This document shows positions 22,323 through 32,300 of a stretch of 64,000 bases of DNA, piece by piece (within the stretch, counting starts at the first letter, position 1; the number at the start of each line of letters is the position of its first letter). The position numbers and the translations under genes are program-made. The notes under the pieces are model-generated. The model was not told the DNA's origin and ran no database searches. It was given only the letters and a program-made list of their open reading frames with translations. The stretch is from Manduca sexta. Its lineage: Eukaryota; Arthropoda; Insecta; Lepidoptera; Sphingidae. The stretch covers positions 5,871,556 through 5,935,555 of the forward strand of contig NC_051116.1 of the NCBI RefSeq assembly GCF_014839805.1, written 5' to 3'.

Positions 22323-22654
22323 ACAATAATAATAATAATATCAGCCCTGTATTATATACTGTCCCACTGCTGGGCACGGGCCTCCTCTACTACTGAGAGG
22401 GATTAGGCCTTAGTCCACCACGCTGGCCTAGTGCGGATTGGTAGACTCCACACACCCTCGAAAATTCCTATAGAGAATTTTTCAGGCATGCAGGTTTCCT
22501 CACGATGTTTTCCTTCACCGTTAAAGCAAGCGATAATTCACAAAGAATACACACATAATTTTTTATAAAAGTCAGAGGTGTGTGCCCTTGGTATTTCAAC
22601 CTGCGGACATTCGTCTCGGCTGTCCGTTCCACAACCAATTAGGCTATAGCTGCT
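22323..22654 (-). mobile_element. SINE-1 copy, full length
   Basis: Well preserved: AATATCAGCCCTGTATTAT, the full TTAGTCCACCACGCTGGCC block, ACCTGCGGACATTCGTCTC and AATTAGGCTATAGCTGC. It abuts the hairpin at 22661 and then a SINE-2 in opposite orientation. Confidence 0.85.
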
Positions 22655-22660
22655 TTTTTT

Positions 22661-22727
22661 ATGCTTCTTTCTACCATTTCACAAATTGTATTAACAATAC
22701 AATTTGTGAAATGGTAGACAGTAGCAT
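22661..22727. repeat. 67-bp near-perfect hairpin
   Basis: Arms of 32 bp with two mismatches and a 3-nt loop; the inner 23 bp (TCTACCATTTCACAAATTG and on to TATT) are perfectly complementary. It sits exactly between two SINEs of opposite orientation. Its size fits a pre-miRNA-like fold or a tiny palindrome made during repair or template switching. No repeat elsewhere in the window matches it. Confidence 0.85.
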
Positions 22728-22728
22728 A

Positions 22729-22955
22729 AATGGCTTGTCTTGGTGCGTGCGCGGTACAACGCTCTGAGGTCCTGGGTTTGAATTCCATGGGGCAAAGTTA
22801 TATTATTTCTGCTCAATATCAGCCTGAGGTTTGAAATTTGTGCTCGATAGTGCGACAGGCATGCTCCCATCACATGAGACGAAACACATGGCGAAAAGTG
22901 GGTGCCATGTTTGCACTTCTGCCTGCCCCTCCAGGGATAAAGGCGTGATGTCTAA
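22729..22955 (+). mobile_element. SINE-2 copy, full length
   Basis: Head TGGTGCGTGCGCGGTACAAC with B-box-like GGGTTTGAATTCC, body GCTCAATATCAGCCTGAGG, CATCACATGAGACGAAACAC and CCCCTCCAGGGATAAAGGCG. The first 10 or so bases of the tRNA head are altered where it meets the hairpin. Confidence 0.78.
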
Positions 22956-23321
22956 TTTTTTAAATTATTAATTCATTTGATCGGGGTACCTTCGCAGATG
23001 AATTAAAGAAAGTTGCTTTAACTGATATCGATCTTTTCGCTTCCCTTCACCCCGTGTTATCGATACGTAGGGATGCGACTTCAAATGGATTATATATCAA
23101 TATATCGTAAACGATTCGCATGCCAGCCGTCAAACGTGAACTGAATTCCGAATTTGATTGTTTCCGAATGGGCTCACGATATTATTGGAATAAAGGTCGT
23201 CGAATAAAAACAAGGGAAATTATTGTTCTTTTATTAATGTCGAACTTTCTGGATGTTAAAAAAATATATCGTCTGTTTGATAGCGAATTTTGATCTAAAT
23301 CGTTGGACCTAGTATATTACA

Positions 23322-23455
23322 TACACACACAACATCACGCATTTATCCCCGTAGGGGTATGCAGAGGCGCAACCAACGCACCCATTTATCGCCAAGTGTG
23401 TTACGTCCCATGATGTGATAGGCGGCGAGCCTATCGCATCAGCTCTATCTATTAA
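23322..23455 (-). mobile_element. SINE-2 3' portion
   Basis: Tail ACACACACAACATCACGCA, then TTATCCCCGTAGGGGTATGC, AGAGGCGCAACCAACGCAC and ATGATGTGATAGGCGGCG, stopping at GAGCCTATCGCATCAGC. 5'-truncated, with no head. Confidence 0.75.
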
Positions 23456-23644
23456 TGTTGCTTACATGGGCGCTGGGAGAGGGTGCAAGGGAGTGTAAGT
23501 GCACACCCCTGTCCGGAACAAATCACAATAAAAATAACTGAATGACTAGAGAAATTATCGACCACAGACGTTTTATTATGGTTTAGCATATGTAAAAAAC
23601 CGCGCGATTTTTATTTGAAAAAATATATAAATTTAACAATATTA

Positions 23645-23822
23645 TGTAGACCTACATATGCCGATGCACCTCCCTAAAAGTAGTCTTAGCGCGCCCATGG
23701 TTGCTTTTATTAATGTTGACATACAAAAAAACTAATCTCTCCAACCCGGGATTCGAATCGGAGACGTCGGACCAGTAGTTAGTACGCGTATACAACATTA
23801 CGTTACCGATGCAGTCACTATT
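23645..23822 (-). mobile_element. tRNA-headed SINE of a separate family, with upstream TGACGTCA
   Basis: On the minus strand: GCATCGGTAACGTAATG (A-box region), then GATTCGAATCCCGGG (B-box), then a body ending near ATATGTAGGTCTAC. The head resembles SINE-2 but the body does not. A palindromic TGACGTCA at 23856-23863 lies 43 nt upstream of the inferred tRNA position 1, close to the spacing at the tRNA-like genes of 25-41 kb. One copy only, so the spacing could be chance. Confidence 0.55.
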
Positions 23823-24144
23823 GTTTGAGTGATTCATGTCTTCATTCGTGCCGAATGACGTCACGCCAAATGTGATTATTGCCAAGCTATTTTAGGTTAT
23901 TCTATGAACAACGGCCTTGAGTATTCGTTATACGTTTTCGGCACAAGAGTTGTTGCGGGAATGTACTAAGATTTATGAATGATTGCTTGAAAAATATAAT
24001 TTAATGTTTTAAAAATTTTCCTTATCAAATTTTCTATGTAATAGTGTTGATTGCAAATAATATTCGTATTTTAGGAGATGGTCGGAATCAACATTATTAG
24101 TAGCTTCTTCATTATAAATTAATGAAATAATATTAAAATCTTAC

Positions 24145-24392
24145 TAAAATTATAATAACGAGAGTTTGTGAGGATGGATGTATGTATGTTTGTGCCTCTT
24201 TTAAGAAAAAACTACTGAACGGATTTGGATGAAACTTTACAGTAGCATTGCTTATACATTACAATAACACATAGGCTACAATTTATAATGACTTTGTGTA
24301 AATTCGTCATAATATAATGATCATATCGTAAGTCGAAAAAAAATATCCCAGTATCCTCCTTCACGCGGGCGAAGCCGCGAGCAAAAGCTGTG
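24145..24392 (+). mobile_element. Helitron-like element (Hel-A)
   Basis: 5' TTACTAAAATTATAATAACG, then ACTACTGAACGGATTTGG and a 3' hairpin CGCGGGCGAAGCCGCG followed by AGCAAAAGCTGTG. The terminal CTAGT is mutated to CTGTG. Non-coding and non-autonomous. Confidence 0.7.
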
Positions 24393-24736
24393 TTTTATAT
24401 ATAGGTATTTTAAATTTCGAAAAGGTTTTAATAATATCATCGGCACGCCATTCAGCTGACGACGCTAGCTTATGCTCCTGATTCACATCTAGTCTATGCT
24501 ACTGATAAAATGCGACTAAATACAAAGGTCACACTGACAAATATCCTCCTGAATAAATGATGCTTAATCAAATCGACGGCTGAAAGCTAATTGACTTAAG
24601 CGACATTCCTTTTTGAAAAACATGTACTATGTTAAAAAACAGAAAAAGTGCTGATTTTAAATATGTATGAAACTTATTGTCGCTTAAGACAATTAGCTTT
24701 TTAACCGTCGAAATGATATTTATAGTACATGTATGT

Positions 24737-24805
24737 ATCATCATCATCATCATCATCATCGCCATTTCAGCCGGGAATCATCCACTACTGGACATAGGCA
24801 TCCCA
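24737..24805 (-). mobile_element. RTE-like LINE or SINE 3' end with (ATC)n tail
   Basis: (ATC)n at 24737-24760 followed by GCCATTTCAGCCGGGAATC and CCACTACTGGACATAGGC. The last block is the usual 3' terminus of related elements, compare 41859 onward. Only the terminal 70 bp remain. Confidence 0.6.
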
Positions 24806-25120
24806 TCTATGTACATGGCACAGTATATATCTATCTATATACATGTTTAATACTTCAATTAGAGGATAAATAGAGTTTAAGCTGACGTCCTTTATGCGTA
24901 GCTTCTATAAAAATGTATTCCTCAATACAATCCAACCATATGTATCGTTACTTCCGACAACCATAGGTATGCATATACAAAGCATTACTCTATTTTTAGC
25001 AGTCGGTTAAAGCGTATGCGTAATACAGTAGCCATTGATATTATTAATACATGAAATGAGCGATTCTTTTCGTTTTTCGCGATATATTATCAATAAATGT
25101 GAATCATGTTTACAGTACAA

Positions 25121-25128
25121 TGACGTCA
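25121..25128. promoter_or_regulatory. TGACGTCA element, tRNA-like gene 1
   Basis: Perfect palindromic ATF/CRE octamer. 41 nt separate it from the RNA start at 25170. Type B context: a T-run (CACTTTTTCGC) lies between. Confidence 0.7.
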
Positions 25129-25169
25129 CCACACTACATATGATTCACTTTTTCGCTAACATTGGTACA

Positions 25170-25249
25170 GGCTCGTTAGCTCAGCGGTAAGAGCACCCAT
25201 CTTAATTGAATCAAAAGAGGAGGTCGGGGGTTCAAATCCCTCACGAGCT
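25170..25249 (+). ncRNA. tRNA-like Pol III gene, copy 1 (type B promoter)
   Basis: The 80-nt core begins GGCTCGT and ends ACGAGCT, giving a 7-bp terminal stem with one G-U pair. Positions 8-25 (TAGCTCAGCGGTAAGAGC) form a tRNA D-arm with an A-box. GGGGGTTCAAATCCCTC forms a canonical T-arm and B-box. The middle (25 nt where a tRNA anticodon arm has 17) does not fold into a regular anticodon stem, so I cannot assign an amino acid; this argues against a normal tRNA. It contains CTTAATTGAATCAA, similar as I recall it to the CTTTAATTGAAACAA segment of human vault RNA, which also starts GGCTGG..TTAGCTCAGCGGTTA. A T9 run at 25255-25263 would terminate Pol III, giving an RNA of about 86-90 nt. The core is 80/80 identical to copies 5, 7, 8 and 9 although flanks differ. 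Alternatives: tRNA-derived SINE head or decayed tRNA gene. Confidence 0.7.
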
Positions 25250-25429
25250 GATTGTTTTTTTTTATCAGACAATACTTTGGAAGAAAGAATGTAATATTTT
25301 ATACTTCTTACAAGTATATAATAGGCGAGGTGCTCGCTCGATGTTTTTTTTATGTTATATAAAAATAATACCCTCGCAAAAATATGTTTATCCCAACAAT
25401 AGTATATAGCTTAAATGATATTTATAGTA

Positions 25430-25625
25430 CACTACCTTTTGCTCGCGGCTCCGCGCGCATGAACAAGTTTTTCCGGGATAAAAGCCCCACTATATATTTT
25501 CCCGGGACGGATAGTACCCTATGTCCTACCCGGGGTCTCAAACTATATCCGTACCATATTTTTTCGAAATCCCTCGGGTAGTTTTTGAGTTTATCGCGTT
25601 CAGACAGGCAGACAGCTGCGGGAGG
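25430..25625 (-). mobile_element. Hel-A fragment between tRNA-like copies 1 and 2
   Basis: Minus-strand 3' end with the hairpin region GCTCGCGGCTCCGCGCGCATG, then TTTTCCCGGGACGG, CCTACCCGGGGTCTC and GTTTATCGCGTTCAGACAG. The same fragment sits between copies 6 and 7 and between 8 and 9, so it predates duplication of the gene pair. Confidence 0.65.
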
Positions 25626-25689
25626 GGGGAGGGCGGTAAATAAATGTAACTAATAGATTATGTAGTCGATTACGATTAGTCATGAGGTA

Positions 25690-25697
25690 TGACGTCA
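25690..25697. promoter_or_regulatory. TGACGTCA element, tRNA-like gene 2
   Basis: 40 nt before the RNA start. Type A context: CTCTATATTTT (TATA-like, about -26 to -16) and TTCGATAATAGAG follow it. Confidence 0.7.
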
Positions 25698-25737
25698 CAG
25701 AGTATCAGTACTCTATATTTTAGTGTTCGATAATAGA

Positions 25738-25817
25738 GGCTCGTTAGCTCAGCGGTAAGAGCACCCATCTAAATCAAACCACTAGTGGAGGTCGGGGGTT
25801 CAAATCCCTCACGAGCT
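25738..25817 (+). ncRNA. tRNA-like Pol III gene, copy 2 (type A promoter)
   Basis: Same A-box arm, T-arm and 7-bp terminal stem as copy 1, but the middle reads CTAAATCAAACCACTAGTGG. This contains a small palindrome CCACTAGTGG and lacks the TTAATTGAA motif. Terminator TTTTCTTTT at 25821-25829. Conservation of both stems and both internal promoter boxes while the middle differs suggests the ends are what matter, or that this is an older diverged paralogue. Confidence 0.62.
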
Positions 25818-25916
25818 GGATTTTCTTTTCGGTCAGATTATAGGCAAGGTGTATATTATAGGTAAGTCACATGTATATTATAGGTAAGGTGCTCGCTTCA
25901 TTTTATTTTTATGTAA

Positions 25917-25998
25917 TTTAATGAACATGTCGCTCGTCTCATAGTAAGCGATACGATCGCCAATAAAGAGTAGCAACACTATACAGAACATTCAAATA
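25917..25998 (-). mobile_element. Rep-G tail-end fragment
   Basis: ATGTCGCTCGTCTCATAGTAAG, then CGATACGATCGCCAATAAAG and AGTAGCAACACTATACAG, corresponds to the first 80 bp (tail side) of Rep-G only. Confidence 0.55.
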
Positions 25999-26340
25999 AG
26001 GTAACGGAACCCTTGAAGACCCACCTAATTTTAAAATCTAAAAAAATAATTTCATGAAAAAATACAAACTAAAACCTTTATCACTACATAATTATAATAT
26101 TTAATAATAAAAAAACAAAAAATTTAAGTATTTTTGCACTACGATACATAAAATACTAAAAAATAAAAACATGGATGTTGACCTTGTTAGGTACTGGGCT
26201 TTTTTCGGCCACTTACTAAGTACCTACTGCGTGGCCATCCACAGCGTTTGTCACCTTGATATTAAACGTAATGGCTGTAGCATACAAGGCCTTAGTTTCA
26301 TGCAATCCAACCTATCAAATAAACTATCTGAATTTATTTA

Positions 26341-26618
26341 CTGGTAAGTTACTCCGCCTGGGTAGGTACCACCGCAGTATCTATTTTTGCCGCCAAGCAG
26401 CATTGTGTTGTCATTATTGTGTTGTTTGAAGGACATTGTAGCTAGTGTAACTACTGGATATAAAAAGACTTAACATTTCATGTCTAAGGATGGCGACCGC
26501 AGTGGAATACCAAACAATACTTTGTAATTCAAGGTGTTTGTGTTTCTACGGGCGATTGCATCGCTCACCATCTGGCGAATGGCAAGCTCATCTCTACATT
26601 CAAAGTAATAAAAAAAAT
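26341..26618 (+). mobile_element. Rep-G copy, full length
   Basis: Sense orientation: CTCCGCCTGGGTAGGTACC, TTTTTGCCGCCAAGCAGC, GTGTAACTACTGGATATA, AAGGATGGCGACCGCAG and CATCTGGCGAATGGCAAG, ending ACATTCAAAGTAATAAAAAA. The A-rich end supports a retroposed 3' tail. Confidence 0.8.
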
Positions 26619-27177
26619 CGTCCTGTCATTGTTGTACATCTAACAAAAAAGTTTAACAAAATCAACACAGCGTTGAATTAATTACGAAATTCCTAATGCG
26701 GCAACAATTTTCTCAGACGTTCCACGTTTTTTCACATTTTCACTGAGAATTTTCTCAGGTGAAATCAGTTATTTTAATTTCATTCAACATTGCCAGCGCT
26801 TTTCTTTGGAAATAAAAGGTAATGTACGTAAAAACACCCTTTTGTTAAATTCACCCGAACGTGTTTAAAAGGTCCGTTTAGTATCCTTTTGAGTACGCAA
26901 TGTACGGCTCTCGCGTGAGTGCGTTTGAACACCGATCTGTCTATTTATGCCTCCAAGCAGTATTCCAACTCGTGATAACTCAGCTTCCAGCTCGTGTCTC
27001 TCCTGATGGTAATTGGTCACCGTCCTCATGAACCTCAGCGATATCAAGGGCACAAAGCTGTGGCCTACCGTTAAAAAATCGATAACTATTTCTCGTCAAA
27101 TTATTTAGAATTTTTCTTCAAATGATTTGGAAAATTCTTTTAAAAATGTATAATATATACACACTTAAAATTGGAAT

Positions 27178-27405
27178 TTATACCCTGGGGAGGCAGAGGA
27201 GCATCCAGGGCACTCTATTTTTGCTCTGTATGTTCTGTCACACACGGGGACATGAGCCTATCGCCATATCGGGCACAAATTCTAGGCTCCAGACAGACAC
27301 TAAGCAGGAAAACCCAAATATCAATTTGCCCCACCTGGCATTGGAACCCCGGAGTTCATATCGGTGAACCGCGCTAGCAATATAACTACGCTACTCAGGC
27401 AGACT
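27178..27405 (-). mobile_element. SINE-2 copy, diverged
   Basis: Minus-strand head near CTGCCTGAGTAGCGTAG, B-box region TCCGGGGTTCCAATGCC and body GAGCCTATCGCCATATCGGG (plus-strand reading). Overlapping 81- and 68-codon frames come from the repeat. The tail end is rearranged (CCTGGGGAGGCAGAGGAGC). Confidence 0.68.
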
Positions 27406-27520
27406 AAAATTGAAATAGTATTTTTCATAGCACTTTAATCATCATGAATCTACCACCGCTACCTGCTTTATTTGGACTCCACTCAACTTCCCATCAGGAC
27501 GCTTGGCCATAAAGAATTTG

Positions 27521-27844
27521 TTTTTTTTTTATTGCTTCGAATACCGAGATGAGCTTGCAATTCGCCTGATTGTAAGCGATACGACCGCCCATAAACAGTA
27601 GAAACACCTTGAATTACAAAGTGTTGTTCGGTATTCCACTGTTCTCGCCATCCTGAGACATGAGATGTTCTTATTATGTCCAGTAGTTATACTAGGTACA
27701 ATGTCCTTCAAACTGGAACACAATAATGACTACACACTGCTGTTTGGCAGAAATAGACATTGCAGACCACGGCAATGTCTCATATGTAAGAGTCAGCCTG
27801 GGTAGGTACCAACCTACCCAGGCTGACTCTTACGTATGAGAGAC
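27521..27844 (-). mobile_element. Rep-G copy with inverted terminal duplication
   Basis: Standard Rep-G from TTTTTTTTTATTGCTTCG through GTCCAGTAGTTATACTAGG to TTGGCAGAAATAGACATTG. The terminal block then appears twice as an inverted pair (27777-27808 and 27813-27844) around ACCA. The pair includes GTAAGAGTCAGCCTGGGTAG and its complement. Confidence 0.8.
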
Positions 27845-28159
27845 TACCACCAGTAAAAAGACGAGAAAGAATAAAAAGACTAAAAATAAATCCCACGTCA
27901 GACATTTTTTCAGTCTGTAATCTTAACTATTATCAAAACCAACTGATACATTATCAAAGCAAAATATTTTCGCGATGATTGAGTCAATATTTATATTTTA
28001 CGTGGGATTGATAGGATTTATTTCCCTTGGGAGACTTTTAAGAAATATGTAAGTCTTCGCGCAGACGACAACTCGTTAAAAACTTATTAACAATGAAGAG
28101 GACATTTGTTAGTACGATAAAACTTCAGAGTCAGTTTTTGAAAACTGTTTTACGGATTT

Positions 28160-28412
28160 CATCACACAATATCACGCATTTATCCCTGAAGGGGTATGCA
28201 GAGGCACAACCAGAACATCCACTGTTCGCCAAGTGTGTTCCGTCCCATGATGTGATAGGGGGCGAGCCTATCGTCATATCGGGCACGAATTCCAGACTCT
28301 GGGCTGATACTGAGCAGAAAAACCCAATGTCACTTTTCCAGACCCGGGATCCAAACCTCAGAGCGCTGCCATACCGCGCATGCAGTACAACTACGCCACC
28401 GAGGCAGTCAAT
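28160..28412 (-). mobile_element. SINE-2 copy, near full length
   Basis: Plus-strand order: ATCACACAATATCACGCA tail, CCCTGAAGGGGTATGCAGAG, ATGATGTGATAGGGGGCGAG, TCGTCATATCGGGCACG, a B-box with a damaged GACCCGGGATCCAAACC, CTCAGAGCGCTGCC and CTACGCCACCGAGGCAGTC. The overlapping 141- and 115-codon frames on opposite strands are repeat-derived. Confidence 0.82.
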
Positions 28413-28439
28413 TTTATCGCAGTTATTTATATTATTATT

Positions 28440-28565
28440 TTCCTCCAACGCGTCGAAGACTGCAGCCTTCGGAGTCACGGGGCGGACGGAGCTGAGAAAG
28501 ACTGGCTGCCAAGCTTGACACTGCCAGCTCGTTCTGCGTACATCGGACCACCAATAGCTAAACTA
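28440..28565. mobile_element. FB-5-related fragment
   Basis: GTCGAAGACTGCAGCCTTCGG, AGTCACGGGGCGGACGGAG, then ACTGGCTGCCAAGCTTGAC and ATCGGACCACCAATAGC. The second half is the repeat also found at 15419-15495. Confidence 0.55.
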
Positions 28566-28609
28566 AAAAAAAAATGTAAAATATAGCGTACGCGCAATAT
28601 AGTAAACCA

Positions 28610-28753
28610 TTGATATCATTAATACATAAAATGAGCGATTATTATCGTTTTTCGCGATATATTATCAATGTATGTGAATCATGTTTACAGTACTATGTCG
28701 TCACCACACTGCACCTGATTCAAAACCCTGGGGGTTCAAAACCCTCACGAGCT
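28610..28753 (+). pseudogene. tRNA-like gene remnant (type B), 5' half deleted
   Basis: The type B upstream region is present (TGAGCGATTATTATCG, ATTATCAATGTATGTGAATC), but the octamer is mutated to TGTCGTCA at 28696-28703. A deletion joined the promoter to the 3' half, with endpoints in similar GATTC motifs. Only CTGGGGGTTCAAAACCCTC and ACGAGCT of the gene remain, followed by AGTTTCTTTTTTC. It shows that copies do decay, which makes the identity of the others notable. Confidence 0.7.
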
Positions 28754-28929
28754 AGTTTCTTTTTTCAGTCAAACAGTACTTCTTACACGTATAATATAAT
28801 AGGCAAGATGCTCGCCTGATAATTTTTATGTAATTTATATTTATATTATAATTATTTTGATAAAATAAAATTACAATATAATGCAATCCGCCATGACATT
28901 CTGAACGCCAATCGGAGCAAATGACGTCA

Positions 28930-29324
28930 CGTTCAAGTAAAGATATGATTACTCATTACCTATCGATGTATACCACGATTTGTTTCGTTTGCAGCACTGG
29001 TTAACTCTTATTATAATTAAGTACGAATAAAGTTTGTTTACAGAGACAAGTTTGTTTTGTGTGTGTTGTTAAATTAAAAGTAAAATAACGTGAATCACGG
29101 AAAAAGGATTTACAAAAGCAAACAGCATCAATTTGCCTAGAATAGACTTATTGATGCTTGGAGAGTTTCTAGCTTCAAACAAAGATTTTAGTAAATTCTT
29201 ACGTTAAAGTGATTTTCACAAAAATAAAGCTTAATACTGGATAATATTTCTTTTAAATCACGCTTTGCAAGTTTAAGCCACTTATATCGTGTTGTTTTAT
29301 TGTATTTATTTTTTGCAAAATATG
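28930..29324. other. No recognisable gene
   Basis: AT-rich spacer. A TGACGTCA at 28922-28929 just before it has no tRNA-like sequence 40 nt away on either strand. Confidence 0.4.
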
Positions 29325-32300
29325 ATTTATTTATTTATTTAAGAAACAAACGGTCATACACAAAAAAAAACATACAATGCTTTATTAAACAATAAATAGG
29401 ACCTATAGTTCCCTTAATATAATAGTATATATATATCTATAAGTTTTATTGGCTAAGCTCCACCACCTACTATTGCACATTTCTTATTATACATATATTT
29501 TTATTATTATTGCGCTTTTTATACAATATTTAAATAAATTGTCGCCGCTGTACATATAACTCATAACACAACCACGGCCATGGTTCTAATCTAATTAGCA
29601 ACATACCTGTTTTATTTTCACATTGAAATACTTTTTCAAACGGGGTATACTACAATTGAAAATATCTATATCAAACAGTTCATTATTTTCATTAAATATT
29701 ATACAAGCACGTCTTATAAAGGCATTCTTGCAATAAAGAGTTCTACAACCTTGAATGTAAAATAAATCTTTTTTCGACAAAGACGCTCAGGTGCGCGGGG
29801 TACCTTCAAAAATACATTTTGCAGAAGTAATGGACTGTCAATCAAATTATGGATGATTTTGTATAGAAGCACACAGTCCACACAGTCTCTCCTTACTTCT
29901 AATGTTGAAAGTTCATAATACGCGAGTGAATCATCGTAATTAAAGCCAGACCGGCCAGTTCTATAGTCTAAGGTTTTAATAAATTTCTTTTGGACCATTT
30001 CAATCCTACCGATATGAAATTTGTGATACGGTTTCCAGACGGCACAAGCAAATTCGAGGCGACTACGAACAAAACTATTATACAGAATCTTATATGTGGA
30101 AGCATTATTAAATGGTTTACAGACACGCAATATAAAACCAAGTTGTTTATATGATTTATTAACTATAGAATCTATATGAGGAATAAATGTGAGTTTACTA
30201 TCTATAAGAACTCCCAAATCCCGTATTTGAGTTACCCTTTCAAGATTTTTGTTAGCTATTTTGTAGTTATAGTTAATAATGTTGTGTTTCCTTGAAAAGC
30301 TAATAACATAACATTTTTCAAGATTTAGGAATAATTTGTAATTGTTACAATATGTAACGAAATTGTTTAAGTCTTTTGCAATAAATTACAATCATCAATA
30401 TTACGAATGACTCTAAAAATTTTTGTATCGTCTGCATATAACAGTAAATTTGACCTAAAAATAAAATTATTTATATCATTAATAAATAATGTGAACAACA
30501 AGGGACCCAAATGGGAACCTTGTGGGACACCGAACTAACAGACTTGTTTTGTGACGAGAACCCCGAAAGAACAACGCACTGGTGTCTATTTTCAATGTAC
30601 GATTTAATCCAACGAAATAAATCTCCGCTTATGCCAAGTTGCCAAAGCTTGATAAGAAGAGTCCTATGACAAATTTTATCAAATGCCTTGGCGAAGTCGG
30701 CGTATATGGCGTCCACGCTGTAGCCGTCATCCATAGCATTAAAAATTTCTGAAGTAAAGACAAGAAGGTTACTGTCTACGGAGCGACCTTTATAAAAACC
30801 GTGTTGATTGGGTATAATATGGCGCTTGGCAACATTGAAAACTTGATCTGTGACAATTTTCTCGAAATTTTTTCCAAAAATGACATAGCTTAGAAATTGG
30901 TCGAAATTTTTCTATGTCGTTACTCATTGATCCTTTAGGTATGGGAGTTATCCAAGCATGTTTCCAAATATCAGGAAAATGGCCCTCCTGAATAGACTTC
31001 ATATAAACTATAGTAATTGGTGAGGCTAACTGCGATGCACACTTTTTAATTAACAGTGGGTGTATACCATCCGGTCCGGCACTGTTGTTAACGTTTAAGG
31101 ATTTTAAGTGTTTGTATACTATAGTGTTATTCAATTCTATAGTGTTCATGTCAAACAATGGATTAGAAGGAGCGTTCAAATTACTAAGAAAAGTTGAATC
31201 TAGACTGGATTCTTCAAAAACAGAGTGAAAATGTGAATTAAACCAATTACATATCTGTATACCATCAGCAGAAAGCTCGCCTTTATATTTCATAGTTTCG
31301 GGCAAAGCATTGTTTGATAATTTAGATTTAAGGTAAGACCAAAAGAATTTCGGATTATGTTTAATTTCGTTTTCGGAAAAGGCCAAATAATTTTTGTAAC
31401 ACTCTAAGCTCATTTTTTCACATCTTTTTCGGAGAACTTTAAAGCTTTCATAATCAATGGGGTTTTGGTACAACTTCCACAATTTATGATATTTACGCTT
31501 TTCATTTAGCATTTTTTTAAGAGGTCTAGTGTACCAAATAGGTATCTTATTAGATGGTTTTGACATGCGAAGAGGTACATACTTCCTGATAAGATCATTT
31601 AACAGAGTGTAAAATTTGGCGACGCTGTCTTCAACATCCAAATTATAAAAGAATACATTCCAATCTACCAATAATAATTCTTTTCCAATGATGTCAAAAT
31701 TAGCCTGATAAAAATTTCGATATTTGAATTGAGTTGACTTAAAAGGGGGCAAATAGTTTGTTTGTAAATCGAGTAACAAAGATTTATGATGGAGGTCTTC
31801 AGTTACTAAGGGACGGGCACAAGTAGTAACACCACAGCTTGCATTACATATTATTAAATCAAGAATACGGTTAAAAGTATTAGCAATTAAATTATATTGT
31901 TTCATTTCCGTAAATAATAAAAATTCATTTATTAGTTGCACATTATTGTTTCTAAGAAGATGAGAGTGTACACCAGCAAATGAGGAATTAGACCAATCAC
32001 CCGCTGAGATATTGAAGTCACCAGTAATCAAGAATAAATCGTTTGGTCTATCAGTTATTAAGTCGCCAGTTATATCAAGGAAAGAACTTAAAGTATCCTT
32101 ATACCCAGGCCCTTGTGGAATGTAAATACAAGCTATATTTAAGTATCGGGGTACTAATTTATATCCGCTAGAATAGTCGTGAGTTAGAATATTTAGAGGA
32201 ATAGATACCCAAACACAGTCCGAGTAGGCACGCGAAGGAACAGGCCAATCGCGCCGCTGAGGTCGGTACTCAGTAAGCACCGCCACGGCTACGCCACCCC

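Noticed and set aside
25170..25249. Standard functional tRNA gene
   Set aside because: The acceptor, D and T arms fit, but the central segment is 24-25 nt, does not form a 5-bp anticodon stem, and varies between copies. No isotype can be read.
28093..28518. 141- and 115-codon frames on opposite strands
   Set aside because: Both run through a SINE-2 copy; similar frames recur at other SINE-2 copies.
28922..28929. Further TGACGTCA as another small-RNA promoter
   Set aside because: No A-box/B-box sequence lies about 40 nt away on either strand.
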